From NCBI RefSeq assembly GCF_016820245.1, contig NZ_JAFCAR010000004.1, forward strand, positions 806,001 through 870,000: a stretch of DNA of 64,000 nt. Direction: 5' to 3'. Below the pieces are notes generated by a model that did not search any database, was not told the origin of the DNA, and was given only the letters and a program-made list of their open reading frames with translations. The stretch is from Jannaschia sp. Os4 (GTDB taxonomy: Bacteria; Pseudomonadota; Alphaproteobacteria; Rhodobacterales; Rhodobacteraceae). Made by a program: the position numbers and the translations under genes. Below, in pieces: positions 9,213 to 16,961 of this stretch; the stretch's first letter is position 1, and every line of letters starts with the position of its first letter.

Positions 9213-9262
9213 CTTCACGTTTCGTACGAAGCCCGGAGGCCGATCTTCACATTCTGTACGTC
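9213..9262. promoter_or_regulatory. Paired TTCACRTTYYGTACG motif upstream of the GMC gene
   Basis: Two near-identical 15-base motifs lie at about 9214-9228 and 9246-9260. The first contains the perfect palindrome TTCGTACGAA. A third copy, containing TCCGTACGGA, lies at about 54469-54483. The position just before the GMC start suggests an operator, but the first copy overlaps the ribosome-binding region, so a role in mRNA is also possible. Confidence 0.35.
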
Positions 9263-9497
9263 ATTTCCGCCAGTGCGTCGGCACGAGGACCAGTGCACCT
9301 GCAGCGGAGAGGATCGCGTTCCACCCCTGCCAGCGGAAGCCGATGCCGAACATGATCGACACGAAGTAGAACAGGAACGCGCCGCCCACCGCGATGACGA
9401 TCGACGGCACGTAGCCGTTGTGGGTGAAGCCCGACCGCTCGGAGGCGTAGCCGACGATCCCCGCGATCACGACCGTGCCGATCAGGGTCGGGAACAT
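9261..9497 (-). CDS. Small membrane protein, possibly GlsB/YeaQ/YmgE (transglycosylase-associated)-like
   Basis: This 78-residue protein has three hydrophobic segments and a glycine-rich start, TLIGTVVIAGIVGYASERSGFTHNGYVPSIVIAVGGA. The layout (GxxGY..SERxGF..NG then a hydrophobic Gly-rich segment) recalls the transglycosylase-associated small membrane proteins, though the match is not decisive. ATG at 9497 shares one base with the fmt stop (TGATG), so it is the last gene of the fmt operon. The function is unknown. Confidence 0.7.
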   Translation of the reverse strand: MFPTLIGTVVIAGIVGYASERSGFTHNGYVPSIVIAVGGAFLFYFVSIMFGIGFRWQGWNAILSAAGALVLVPTHWRK

Positions 9498-10405
9498 CAG
9501 ACGACCGCCCCTTCGGCCAGCCCCGCGCCACGCCGCCAGTCGGCGGCGGACATCGCCCGCTTGCCCGCCGGCTGCACCTCCAGCACCTCCACGAGGCCCT
9601 GCCCCGCCGCGACGGTCAGGCCCTCGGCCCCGGTGACCGCGCCGGGCACCCCCGCCCCGTCAACGGCCCGCGCGCGCAGCAGCTTCAGGCGGCCCCCGGC
9701 GATCTCGAGGAAGGCGCCGGGGAACGGCGACAGGCCGTTGACGTGGCGCGCGACCTCGGCGGCGGGGCGGGTCCAGTCGACCGCCGCCTCCGCCTTGTCG
9801 ATCTTGGCGGCGTAGGTGACGCCCGCCTCCGGCTGCGGCTCGGGGGCGAGGGCGTCGAGCCGGGACAGCGCCTCCACCGCCAGCCGCGCGCCCAGCGCCG
9901 CCAGCCGGTCGTGCAGGTCCCCCGTCGTGTCGGTCGGCCCGATCGGCACCGCCTCGCGCAAGAGGACCGGGCCGGTGTCGAGCCCCGCCTCCATCTCCAT
10001 GATGCACACGCCCGTCTCGGCGTCGCCCGCCATCACCGCCCGGTGGATCGGCGCCGCCCCGCGCCAGCGCGGCAGCAGCGAGGCGTGGACGTTCAGGCAG
10101 CCGTGGCGCGGCGCCTCCAGCACCGGGACCGGCAGGATCAGCCCGTAGGCCACGACCACCGCCACGTCCGCGCCCAGCGCCGCGAAGGCCGCCTGCTCCG
10201 CCTCGCCCCTCAGCGACCGGGGGGCGCGCACGTCCACCCCCAGCGCCTCCGCGCGCACTTGCACCGGGGAGGGGCGGTCCTTCTTGCCCCGCCCCGCCGG
10301 GCGCGGCGGCTGGGTGTAGGCGCAGGCGACGTCGTGGCCCGCGGCGACCAGCGCGTCGAGGACGGGGACCGCGAAGTCCGGCGTGCCCATGAACACGACC
10401 CTCAT
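9497..10405 (-). CDS. fmt: Methionyl-tRNA formyltransferase
   Basis: Fmt formylates initiator Met-tRNA using 10-formyl-THF. The 302-residue protein begins [16 protein letters not shown], has the catalytic N105, H107 and D143 in [17 protein letters not shown] and [11 protein letters not shown], and has a complete C-terminal tRNA-binding domain ([11 protein letters not shown]-like segment [14 protein letters not shown]). ATG at 10405 is 9 bases downstream of the deformylase-like gene. Pairing with deformylase genes is classical, because formyl groups added by Fmt are removed by Def. Confidence 0.97.
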   Translation of the reverse strand: MRVVFMGTPDFAVPVLDALVAAGHDVACAYTQPPRPAGRGKKDRPSPVQVRAEALGVDVRAPRSLRGEAEQAAFAALGADVAVVVAYGLILPVPVLEAPRHGCLNVHASLLPRWRGAAPIHRAVMAGDAETGVCIMEMEAGLDTGPVLLREAVPIGPTDTTGDLHDRLAALGARLAVEALSRLDALAPEPQPEAGVTYAAKIDKAEAAVDWTRPAAEVARHVNGLSPFPGAFLEIAGGRLKLLRARAVDGAGVPGAVTGAEGLTVAAGQGLVEVLEVQPAGKRAMSAADWRRGAGLAEGAVV

Positions 10406-10413
10406 CGCCCCGC

Positions 10414-10905
10414 TCACGCCCGCTTCCGCGCGCGCCGCAGCAGCATGTCGCGCTTCGTCTTGGACAGCCGGTCGAAGAACATCCTGCCGTCGAGATGGTC
10501 GATCTGGTGCTGGACGCTCGTCGCGCGCAGCTTCACGAACTCGCCCCGCACCCGCATCCCGTGATGGTCGGTGTAGGCGACCGTCACCGCGCGGGGCCGC
10601 GTGATCGTGGCGCGCACGCCCGGCAGGTTGGGCGAGCCCTCGTCCCATTCGGACGGGATCTCGGACGCCGCGACGATCACCGGGTCGGCCAGCCGGACCG
10701 GCCCCGACCCGTCGCCCGCGTCCACCACGGCCAGCCGCCTCATGATCCCCAATTGCGGCGCCGCGAGCCCCACGCCCGGCATCGCGTACATCGCCTCCAG
10801 CATCTCCTCCCAGATCGCGCGCACCGCGTCGTCGATCTCGCCCACCGGGGCGGCCGAGGTCCGCAGCCGCCTGTCCGGCCACATGAGGAAGGGTCGATGG
10901 GTCAT
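10414..10905 (-). CDS. Peptide deformylase-like protein with lost active-site residues
   Basis: The 163-residue protein clearly has the deformylase fold, with motif 1 [10 protein letters not shown] at residues 44-53. Motif 2 reads EGSPNLPG, so the zinc-ligand Cys is Ser91. Motif 3 reads QHQIDH, so the catalytic Glu is Gln134 while His133 and His137 remain. Deformylase activity is therefore unlikely; a regulatory, binding or altered-substrate role is possible. ATG at 10905 overlaps the previous paralogue's stop as ATGA, and fmt follows 8 bases later. The open frame and retained motif 1 argue against a recent pseudogene. Confidence 0.88.
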   Translation of the reverse strand: MTHRPFLMWPDRRLRTSAAPVGEIDDAVRAIWEEMLEAMYAMPGVGLAAPQLGIMRRLAVVDAGDGSGPVRLADPVIVAASEIPSEWDEGSPNLPGVRATITRPRAVTVAYTDHHGMRVRGEFVKLRATSVQHQIDHLDGRMFFDRLSKTKRDMLLRRARKRA

Positions 10906-11360
10906 GCCGCCTCCGGGCCGGGTTCGGGGTGGTCGAGGATGAGGATCCCGTCGAGATGGTCCATCTCGTGCAGCGCGCAGCGGGCGGCCCCGCCCTCGAA
11001 CGTCTCCTCGCGCCGCCCTTCCGGGCCGTCGAAGGCGAGGCGGCAGGCCACCGGACGGCGCACCCGGCGCGGGCGCCCCGGGATCGAGAGGCATGCCTCC
11101 TCCACCACCGCCGTCTCGGGAGCGGTCCACGTCACCTCGGGGTTCACGAACACGCGCGGATCCGGCAGCCCGTCCTTCCACGTCGCGTCCATCACGAAGA
11201 GGCGCACGGCCTCGCCCACCTGCGGGGCGGCGAGGCCCCGCCCGGGCGCGGCGTACATCGCGTCCAGCATGGCGCGCGCGAGCGGCGTCGCGTCGCCGGC
11301 GAAGGGCGCGCAGGCCGCGCGCAGCACGGGGTCGGGGTGGAGGCGGATCGAGAGGGCCAT
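10902..11360 (-). CDS. Peptide deformylase paralogue, metal ligands kept
   Basis: This second deformylase family member has about 152 residues. Motif 1 is [10 protein letters not shown], motif 2 is EEACLSIPG with the ligand C90 kept but the usual Gly replaced by Ala, and motif 3 is LHEMDH with H131, E132 and H135 kept and the usual Gln replaced by Leu. It may be an active or partly active enzyme. ATG at 11360 matches the usual deformylase N-terminus; an ATG at 11375 would add five residues. It overlaps the degenerate paralogue by 4 bases. Confidence 0.85.
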   Translation of the reverse strand: MALSIRLHPDPVLRAACAPFAGDATPLARAMLDAMYAAPGRGLAAPQVGEAVRLFVMDATWKDGLPDPRVFVNPEVTWTAPETAVVEEACLSIPGRPRRVRRPVACRLAFDGPEGRREETFEGGAARCALHEMDHLDGILILDHPEPGPEAA

Positions 11361-11567
11361 GGCCGTCGCCACCATGCCTGTCCCGACGGGTCAAGGGCGG
11401 AGGCGGGACAGGCCGGGCGGGATCGAAAGGTTCCCGCGCGATCGCGCAACGGCGTCTCAACAGGGCCTCCCCGCGGATGCCGCATTCCGGACGCTTTCCG
11501 GTCCAGAAGCGGCGCACCCTCGGACGGGCAGATCGAGCCCAGACCAAGCCCGCCAAGAGGTGCCCCC

Positions 11568-11978
11568 ATGACCCCGACCGCCACTCCCGCCCCGCTGATC
11601 GACGCCCCCGACGCGGCCGCCGTGCCGCGCGCCGCGCGCGCCCGCGTCCGGTGGCTCCTGCCGCTCGCGCTCTCGGCCGCGACCGCCTGCGCCGGGGCCT
11701 ACCGCTCGGGGAGCGCGGCGCGCGGGGACGAGGGCGCCATGGCCTTCGCCCCCGTGCCGCCCACCCACGCCACCTTCGCGCTGAGCGGCACCTGCGTGGC
11801 GCCGCCCTGCGCGGACGTGCTCACCGCCCGCCAGAGCCGCTTCGCCATGAGCGACGGGTCCACGTGGACGCGCGTGGTCTACAGGCTCGGCGATTCGCGA
11901 TGGAGCGAGTGGCGCGACGAGAGCCACCGCCGGATCGATCCCGGCGAACTGCCGCCGCTCCCCGCCTCGGCGCGCTGA
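11568..11978 (+). CDS. Hypothetical exported or membrane-anchored protein
   Basis: I do not recognise this 136-residue protein. After about 27 polar residues there is one hydrophobic stretch (WLLPLALSAATACAG, about residues 29-43) that may be an anchor or a late signal peptide; the Cys there has a poor lipobox. The remainder contains a CVAPPC pair and a WTRVVYRLGDSRWSEWRDE segment. An AAGAGG ribosome site lies before ATG 11568. It interrupts the minus-strand deformylase cluster on the opposite strand and ends 24 bases before the hydrolase gene's stop. Confidence 0.65.
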   Translation: MTPTATPAPLIDAPDAAAVPRAARARVRWLLPLALSAATACAGAYRSGSAARGDEGAMAFAPVPPTHATFALSGTCVAPPCADVLTARQSRFAMSDGSTWTRVVYRLGDSRWSEWRDESHRRIDPGELPPLPASAR

Positions 11979-12002
11979 CCCCGACGGGGGTCGCGCCGCG
12001 GG

Positions 12003-13052
12003 TCAGGACGGGCCTTTCGCCGCCCCGCCGCCGCGCAGGCCCCGGAGCAGGCGTCCGGCCCATGACCGCCCCCGCGCCCGCGCGTCCGCCGCGAGCGCCC
12101 GCTCCAAGAGGTCCGCGCCGCCTTGGTGGCGGGGCCAGTCGCGCCGCACGCGCCGCGCCATCTCGACCGCCGCGCCCGTCTCCCCCTTGGCCAGCAGGAC
12201 CTGCACCATCCGGACGTAGGGGAGCGGCGCGTCCGGCCCCAGCGCGATGCTGCGGCGTAGCAGACGCTCCGACAGGTCGAGCCGCCCCCGCCCCAGCGCG
12301 ACCTGCGCGACCGCCGTCAGCCATGCCGAGGACCGCCGCCCGACGCTCCACCCGGTCCGCACCGGCGGCACGGGGGCCTGCTCCAGCAGCGCGCGGGCCA
12401 CGGGGGCGAGCTGCCCCGTCTCCTTGAGGAACCGGCCCGCCGGGTGCCCCGCCAGCGGCACGCGGACCCGCGTCAGGCGCGCGGGGTCGCCCATCGCCTC
12501 CGCGATCTGGTCCGCGATGGGCGCGTCCAGCGGGTTGGCGTCGTCGTAGAGCAGCGCCACCCGCAGCGGCGCGGCCACCTCCTCGGGCGTGGCGGCGTAG
12601 CGCCAGTCCACCTCGGGCGCGGCCTCCGCCCAGCGCCCCGTGCCCGCCGGGCCGCCCGTCACCGTGCGGCTGGCCCGCGGGGAGATCGCCACGACCCGCG
12701 CGGCCCCGAGCGCACGCGCGTAGAGCAGCGCCGCCGTCGCGCCCTGCGACGAGCCGTAGGTCACCGCGCCGCGCCCCGCGAGGCGCGGGCGCAGCGCCTC
12801 GGCGAGGCCCGGCGGCGGGTGGCGCGGCCACGTGCGGGGCCGGTGCCGGACGAGGATCACCTCCCAGCCGAGTCCGAGGAGGAAGTCGCGCCCGAACGCG
12901 TTCGACGCGTCCACGGTGAAGCACACGGCGAGCGGGGGCAGACCCTCGACCGGCCCGCCACTCCCCCGATCGCCCGCCGCGCGGGCGCGCCGCGCGGGGG
13001 AGTGCTCGGCCCACATCGGCCCGTCGGACCAGATGCGGCGCCCCCCGGTCAC
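12003..13052 (-). CDS. Alpha/beta-hydrolase-like protein with C-terminal TPR-like helices
   Basis: The 349-residue protein has a nucleophile-elbow-like segment, VTYGSSQGATAALLYARALG, with Ser in a G-S-S-Q-G context, and DDANPLDAP and AGHPAGRFLKE segments where an acid and a His would be expected. From about residue 245 a helical region follows (LDLSERLLRRSIALGPDAPLPYVRMVQVLLAKGET) that resembles TPR units. The GTG start at 13052 overlaps the def stop as GTGA. It is coupled to an intact deformylase gene, which suggests co-expression. I cannot name a substrate. Confidence 0.72.
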   Translation of the reverse strand: MTGGRRIWSDGPMWAEHSPARRARAAGDRGSGGPVEGLPPLAVCFTVDASNAFGRDFLLGLGWEVILVRHRPRTWPRHPPPGLAEALRPRLAGRGAVTYGSSQGATAALLYARALGAARVVAISPRASRTVTGGPAGTGRWAEAAPEVDWRYAATPEEVAAPLRVALLYDDANPLDAPIADQIAEAMGDPARLTRVRVPLAGHPAGRFLKETGQLAPVARALLEQAPVPPVRTGWSVGRRSSAWLTAVAQVALGRGRLDLSERLLRRSIALGPDAPLPYVRMVQVLLAKGETGAAVEMARRVRRDWPRHQGGADLLERALAADARARGRSWAGRLLRGLRGGGAAKGPS

Positions 13053-13579
13053 GCGCGCGCGCGCTCCTTGGCCCGCTCGCGCTTCAGCTTGACCATGCGC
13101 CGGGTGATCATCTGCCGCTTCATCGGCCCGATGCGGTCGATGAAGAGCGTGCCGTCGAGATGGTCCACCTCGTGCTGCACGCAGGTGGCCCAGAGGCCGG
13201 CCATGTCCTCCTGCACCGCGTTGCCGTCCCGGTCCATCCACCGCACGGTCACCTCGGCGGGGCGGGTCACGTCGGCATACTGCTCGGGGATCGACAGGCA
13301 GCCCTCCTCGTAGACGCTGGTCTCGTCGGAGGCGGCCACGATCTCGGGGTTGAACATCACGAGGGGGCGGGGCGCCTCCTCCTCGTCCTTGACGCAGTCC
13401 ATCACCAGCAGGCGCGCGTTCACCCCCACCTGCGGCGCGGCCAGCCCGATGCCCGGCGCGTCGTACATCGTCTCGAGCATGTCGTCGGCCAAGGCGCGGA
13501 GGTCGTCCGACAGGTCGGCGACGGGGTCGCAGACCTTCTTCAGGCGCGGGTCGGGGTGGAGCAGGATCGGCCGTTTCAT
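13049..13579 (-). CDS. def: Peptide deformylase (canonical)
   Basis: Def removes the formyl group from nascent proteins. All three motifs are canonical: [10 protein letters not shown] (residues 43-52), EEGCLSIP with C94, and QHEVDH with H136, E137 and H140. The length of 176 residues and the Lys/Arg-rich C-terminal helix are usual. ATG at 13579 begins MKRPILLHPDPRLKKV, the normal family start. It is the best candidate for the essential deformylase among the three paralogues here; it is separated from fmt by the hydrolase, a plus-strand gene and two divergent paralogues. Confidence 0.96.
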   Translation of the reverse strand: MKRPILLHPDPRLKKVCDPVADLSDDLRALADDMLETMYDAPGIGLAAPQVGVNARLLVMDCVKDEEEAPRPLVMFNPEIVAASDETSVYEEGCLSIPEQYADVTRPAEVTVRWMDRDGNAVQEDMAGLWATCVQHEVDHLDGTLFIDRIGPMKRQMITRRMVKLKRERAKERARA

Positions 13580-13680
13580 GCCCCCGCATATGGATTTGCG
13601 GCGCCTGCGGCGCAACCGCGCCTTGCCCCGCCCCGCGCCCCTTGCGAGGAACGCCCCGGACCCAACGCCCGGAGACGCCC

Positions 13681-14868
13681 ATGCCCCGCGACCTCGACCC
13701 CCGCTTCGATGCCGAGATCGACCGCCGTGGCACGCACTGCATGAAGTGGGACATGATGGAGGCGATCTACGGGGTACCGGCCTCGGACGGGCTCGCCATG
13801 TGGGTCGCCGACATGGACTTCGAGCCGCCGGCGGTGGTGACGGACGCCCTGCGCGCGATGACCTCCCACAACGTCTACGGCTACTTCGGCAACGACGGCC
13901 CCTACCGCGACGCGATCCGCTGGTGGATGGCCGAGCGGCACGGCTGGGAGGTGGACCCGGGCGCGATCTTCACGACCCACGGCCTCGTGAACGGCACCGC
14001 GCTGTGCGTCGACACGTGGACCGCGCCCGGCGACGGGGTCGTGCTGTTCACCCCGGTCTACCACGCCTTCGCCAAGGTGATCCGCGGCAACGGGCGCCGC
14101 GTGGTCGAATGCGAATTGGCCTACGAGGACGGGCGCTACACGCCCGACTGGGACGCGTGGGACGCGGTGATCGCGCGCGAGGGGGCGACGATGGCCATCC
14201 TCTGCTCGCCCCACAACCCGAACGGGCGGGTCTGGACGCGCGAGGAGCTGGAGGGCTTCGCCGCCTTGGCCGAGCGCCACGGCCTGCTGCTGGTGTCCGA
14301 CGAGATCCACCACGACCTCGTCTATCCGGGCGAGACGCACGTGCCGATGTCCAAGGTCATGGACCCGGCCCGCCTCGTGATGATGACGGCGCCCACCAAG
14401 ACCTTCAACATCGCGGGGGCGCATACCGGCAACGTCATCGTCGAGGACGAGGGGCTCCGCGCCCAGTTCGGCGCCCGGATGCTGGGGCTGGGGCTCTCGC
14501 CCAACTCCTTCGGCCTGCACATGACCACCGCCGCCTACTCACCCGAGGGCGCGGCGTGGGTGGACGACCTGATGCGGTACCTCGACGGCAACCGGCGCCT
14601 CTTCGACGAGGCGGTGGACGCGATCCCCGGCCTGCGGAGCGTGCCGATGCAGGCCACCTACCTCGCGTGGGTCGACTTCTCAGGGACGGGCATGGACCGC
14701 GCGGAGTTCACCCGCCGGGTCGAGGGCGACGCCCGCATCGCCGTCAACCACGGCCCCACCTTCGGCAAGGGCGGCGACAGCTTCCTGCGGTTCAACATGG
14801 CCACGCCCCGCGCCAACGTGGAGACCGCCGTGGCCCGCCTCGCGGAGGCGTTCGGCGACCTGCAGTGA
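13681..14868 (+). CDS. MalY/PatB-type PLP-dependent C-S lyase (cystathionine beta-lyase-like)
   Basis: This is a 395-residue fold-type I PLP enzyme of the MalY/PatB group. Visible features are the N-terminal KWD and WVADMDFEPP motif, CSPHNPNGRVW, D207 in VSDEIHHDL for the pyridine nitrogen, and the PLP lysine K240 in TAPTKTFNIAG. Such enzymes cleave cystathionine or other cysteine S-conjugates, releasing pyruvate and ammonia. ATG at 13681 follows a GGAG site. Its stop codon is the first triplet of a 43-base inverted repeat arm. Confidence 0.9.
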   Translation: MPRDLDPRFDAEIDRRGTHCMKWDMMEAIYGVPASDGLAMWVADMDFEPPAVVTDALRAMTSHNVYGYFGNDGPYRDAIRWWMAERHGWEVDPGAIFTTHGLVNGTALCVDTWTAPGDGVVLFTPVYHAFAKVIRGNGRRVVECELAYEDGRYTPDWDAWDAVIAREGATMAILCSPHNPNGRVWTREELEGFAALAERHGLLLVSDEIHHDLVYPGETHVPMSKVMDPARLVMMTAPTKTFNIAGAHTGNVIVEDEGLRAQFGARMLGLGLSPNSFGLHMTTAAYSPEGAAWVDDLMRYLDGNRRLFDEAVDAIPGLRSVPMQATYLAWVDFSGTGMDRAEFTRRVEGDARIAVNHGPTFGKGGDSFLRFNMATPRANVETAVARLAEAFGDLQ

Positions 14869-15104
14869 CGGGTGCCTCCGGCGGGAGTATTTCGGGGAAC
14901 ATCGAGGGGGCCCTTCACCCGGCCTTAATCGGTCGCCTCCTACCCAATGGGCGCGGTACAGGCTGGAGAGCCGATGGCAGTGAACGTCGATGAACGGCGC
15001 GTCCCCGGTCGCTGGCGGACCATCGGTGCACCGGAGGAGCCCACTCTTCCGGGGACGCGTGCCCTCGATGTTCCCCGAAATACTCCCGCCGGAGGCACCC
15101 GTCA
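14866..15104. repeat. Perfect 43-base inverted repeat around a 153-base centre (family A)
   Basis: Arm 14866-14908 is the exact reverse complement of arm 15062-15104. Each arm begins with the TGA stop codon of the adjoining gene and contains GCCTCCGGCGGGAGTATTTC and GGGAACATCGAGGG. A diverged copy lies at 48048-48085 beside carD. The centre (14909-15061) holds a nested 11-base inverted repeat, CGCGTCCCCGG, and no gene I can support. It probably acts as a two-way transcription boundary. Confidence 0.85.
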
Positions 15105-15698
15105 GACGAGCCCCGCCACCGTCGGCCAGAGCGTCGCGACCAGCAGGGCCGCCATCGTCCAGTTGAAGGCGCGCAGGCGGGCGGGCGAGGTCAGCACGTG
15201 CCGCATCTCCTGCCCGAGCAGCGTCCACGAGCCGACGGAGGGGATGTTGACCGCCGTGAACACCGCCGCCACCGCGACCACCGATCCGAGCGACCCGGTC
15301 GAGTAGACCGACACCGCCCCCAGCGCCATCGTCCACGCCTTCGGGTTCACCCACTGGAAGGCCGCCGCCTCGAGGAAGGTCATCGGCCGCGCCCCCGCCT
15401 CGGCCCCCTTCGGCGCCCCCGCGTTGGCGATCCGCCACGCGAGCCACAGCAGGTAGGCCACCGCGACGACCGCCAGCGCGACCTTGAGCGGGGGGTAGAG
15501 GTCGAACAGCGCGGCCAGCCCCATGCCGACGCAGACCACCATGAACCCGAAGCCCAGACCCACGCCCAGCATGTGCGGCACCGTCCGCCGCAGCCCGAAG
15601 TTCACCCCCGAGGCCATCAGCATCAGATTGTTCGGCCCCGGCGTGATCGAGGTGACGAAGGCGAAGCCCGCGAGGGCGAGGAGCATCTCGATGGTCAT
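15102..15698 (-). CDS. LysE family translocator
   Basis: This 198-residue, six-segment exporter has the signature SITPGPNNLMLMASGVNFGLRRT and QWVNPKAWTMALGAVSVY, typical of LysE/RhtB proteins that export amino acids. ATG at 15698 is a normal family start. An Lrp-type regulator is divergent 73 bases away, a classic regulator/exporter arrangement in which the exporter is induced by its amino-acid substrate. The stop codon belongs to the right arm of the family A repeat. Confidence 0.9.
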   Translation of the reverse strand: MTIEMLLALAGFAFVTSITPGPNNLMLMASGVNFGLRRTVPHMLGVGLGFGFMVVCVGMGLAALFDLYPPLKVALAVVAVAYLLWLAWRIANAGAPKGAEAGARPMTFLEAAAFQWVNPKAWTMALGAVSVYSTGSLGSVVAVAAVFTAVNIPSVGSWTLLGQEMRHVLTSPARLRAFNWTMAALLVATLWPTVAGLV

Positions 15699-15723
15699 GG
15701 CCGCAGGATTGCCCCATCCGGCG

Positions 15724-15738
15724 CGCAAGGTGCTTGCG
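15724..15738. promoter_or_regulatory. Candidate Lrp-type operator
   Basis: A perfect inverted repeat, CGCAAG-gtg-CTTGCG, lies in the 73-base divergent region between the LysE exporter and the Lrp-type regulator gene. The position suits a site bound by the adjacent regulator to control either gene. Binding is inferred. Confidence 0.5.
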
Positions 15739-15771
15739 AACGGCGCGCCTACCCGCCAACCTCCGCAAGGA

Positions 15772-16224
15772 ATGCCTGATCTCGACCCTTTCGACCGCAG
15801 CATCTTGCGCGAGCTGGCCGCCGACGGGCGGCTGAGCAACCAGTCGCTCGCCGCCAAGGTCGGGCTGTCCCCCTCCGCCACCCTGCGCCGGGTCCAGCGG
15901 CTGGAGGCGACGGGCGCGATCCGCGGCTACCGCGCGGTGCTGGGGCCCGAGGCGACGGGGGTGGGCTTCACCGCCTACATCGCGGTCGGGCTCAACGACC
16001 ACACCAAGCACGGCCAGGAAGCCTTCGAGCGCGCCGTGGCGCGCTCAGACGAGGTGCGGGAGTGCCACAACATCACGGGCACGGTGGAGTACCTGCTGCG
16101 CATCGAGGCACGCGACCTCGCCGACTACAAGCGCTTCCATACCGACGTGCTGGGCGTGCTGCCGCAGGTAGCGCGGCTGACGACCTACGTGGTCATGGGC
16201 TCGCCCAAGGACGAGCGGGGCTAG
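15772..16224 (+). CDS. Lrp/AsnC family transcriptional regulator
   Basis: This 150-residue regulator has an N-terminal winged helix-turn-helix (LDPFDRSILRELAADGR, then LSNQSLAAKVGLSPSATLRRVQRLEATGAI at about residues 21-50) and a C-terminal RAM effector domain (VRECHNITGTVEYLLRIEARDL). It likely senses an amino acid and controls the divergent LysE exporter. ATG at 15772 gives the standard length. A CGCAAG/CTTGCG palindrome sits just upstream. It ends 3 bases before the convergent small membrane protein gene. Confidence 0.93.
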   Translation: MPDLDPFDRSILRELAADGRLSNQSLAAKVGLSPSATLRRVQRLEATGAIRGYRAVLGPEATGVGFTAYIAVGLNDHTKHGQEAFERAVARSDEVRECHNITGTVEYLLRIEARDLADYKRFHTDVLGVLPQVARLTTYVVMGSPKDERG

Positions 16225-16227
16225 CGG

Positions 16228-16398
16228 TCAGACCCGCGCCCGGTCCTCCACGTCGCCGGTGGGGCCGTCCTTGGCCAAGGCCGACTTGGGCGTCTCGTGG
16301 TCCAGCCGGTCCTTCGTCCGCTTCTTGGAGCGGAACAGGAAGAACAGGACCACGCCGAAGGTGAGCGCGATGTTGAGGGCGACGATGATCTCGGCCAT
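16228..16398 (-). CDS. Small single-pass membrane protein
   Basis: This 56-residue protein begins MAEIIVALNIALTFGVVLFFLF, one clear transmembrane helix, followed by the basic stretch RSKKRTKDR and a polar tail. I recall similar short proteins in Rhodobacteraceae, but none with a known function. ATG at 16398 has a GGAGG site five bases upstream, which favours it over the GTG at 16410. It is divergent from the VOC gene. Confidence 0.75.
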   Translation of the reverse strand: MAEIIVALNIALTFGVVLFFLFRSKKRTKDRLDHETPKSALAKDGPTGDVEDRARV

Positions 16399-16490
16399 TT
16401 GGGCCTCCACGGGATGAGCTAGGTCACCCGACGAACCCGCTCCCCCGGGGGTGGCGTTCCGATCCCCCCCCCGCGACCGGAGGTCCCGGT

Positions 16491-16904
16491 ATGCCGAACC
16501 CGATCCGCCCCTTGGGCCTCGACCACGCCGTGCTGTGGGTCCGCGACCTGCCCCGCGCGGTCGCGTGGTATCGCGACGTGCTGGGCTGCGTCCCGGCCTT
16601 CGACTACCCGGAGATCGGGATGGCGCATCTGTGGTTCGGGGGGATCATCCTCGGGTTGTGGGACGCGGACGACCCCCGCGCGGCCTACGCCCTGCCGAAG
16701 GTGCGGGGCGGCACCAACGTCGATCATCTGGCCCTCGCGGTGGGACCGTTCGAGCGCGGCGCGCTGATGGCCCATCTCGCCGCCCACGGCGTCCCCGTCC
16801 ACAAGGAGGAGGTGCAGGTCGGCGCGCGGGGCGTGGGGCGGGCGGTCTACATCCACGACCCGTGGGGCAACCGGCTGGAGCTGAAGGGGCCGCCGGGCCT
16901 GTGA
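16491..16904 (+). CDS. VOC (glyoxalase/dioxygenase fold) family protein
   Basis: This 137-residue protein has two beta-alpha-beta-beta-beta repeats typical of the vicinal oxygen chelate fold: LDHAVLWVRDLPRAVAWYRDVLGC at the start, VDHLALAVG in the middle, and the C-terminal YIHDPWGNRLELKG with the metal-ligand Glu. It may be a glyoxalase, a resistance protein or a ring-cleavage enzyme; the substrate is unclear. ATG at 16491 follows GGAGGT. It probably stands alone or leads the short plus-strand run into the DJ-1 gene. Confidence 0.85.
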   Translation: MPNPIRPLGLDHAVLWVRDLPRAVAWYRDVLGCVPAFDYPEIGMAHLWFGGIILGLWDADDPRAAYALPKVRGGTNVDHLALAVGPFERGALMAHLAAHGVPVHKEEVQVGARGVGRAVYIHDPWGNRLELKGPPGL

Positions 16905-16961
16905 CGGAACGGCGGCGGGCGCGGCGCGTTGCGGCGCCGAGACCTGCAAACGGAGTTCCCC

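Noticed and set aside
6939-9815. 958-residue open frame on the plus strand
   Set aside because: It runs antisense to the ispH and GMC genes, is rich in His/Arg/Pro as expected of antisense frames in GC-rich DNA, and matches no family.
10414-10905. Deformylase-like gene as a pseudogene
   Set aside because: The frame is intact, coupled by ATGA and 8 bases before fmt; only catalytic residues differ.
14866-15104. MITE or insertion sequence
   Set aside because: Long inverted arms fit superficially, but no transposase or target-site duplication is visible and the arms begin at gene stop codons, including a single copy elsewhere.
14947-15306. Small plus-strand gene inside the family A centre
   Set aside because: The frame continues through the repeat arm into the antisense of LysE, with no family match and no conserved end.
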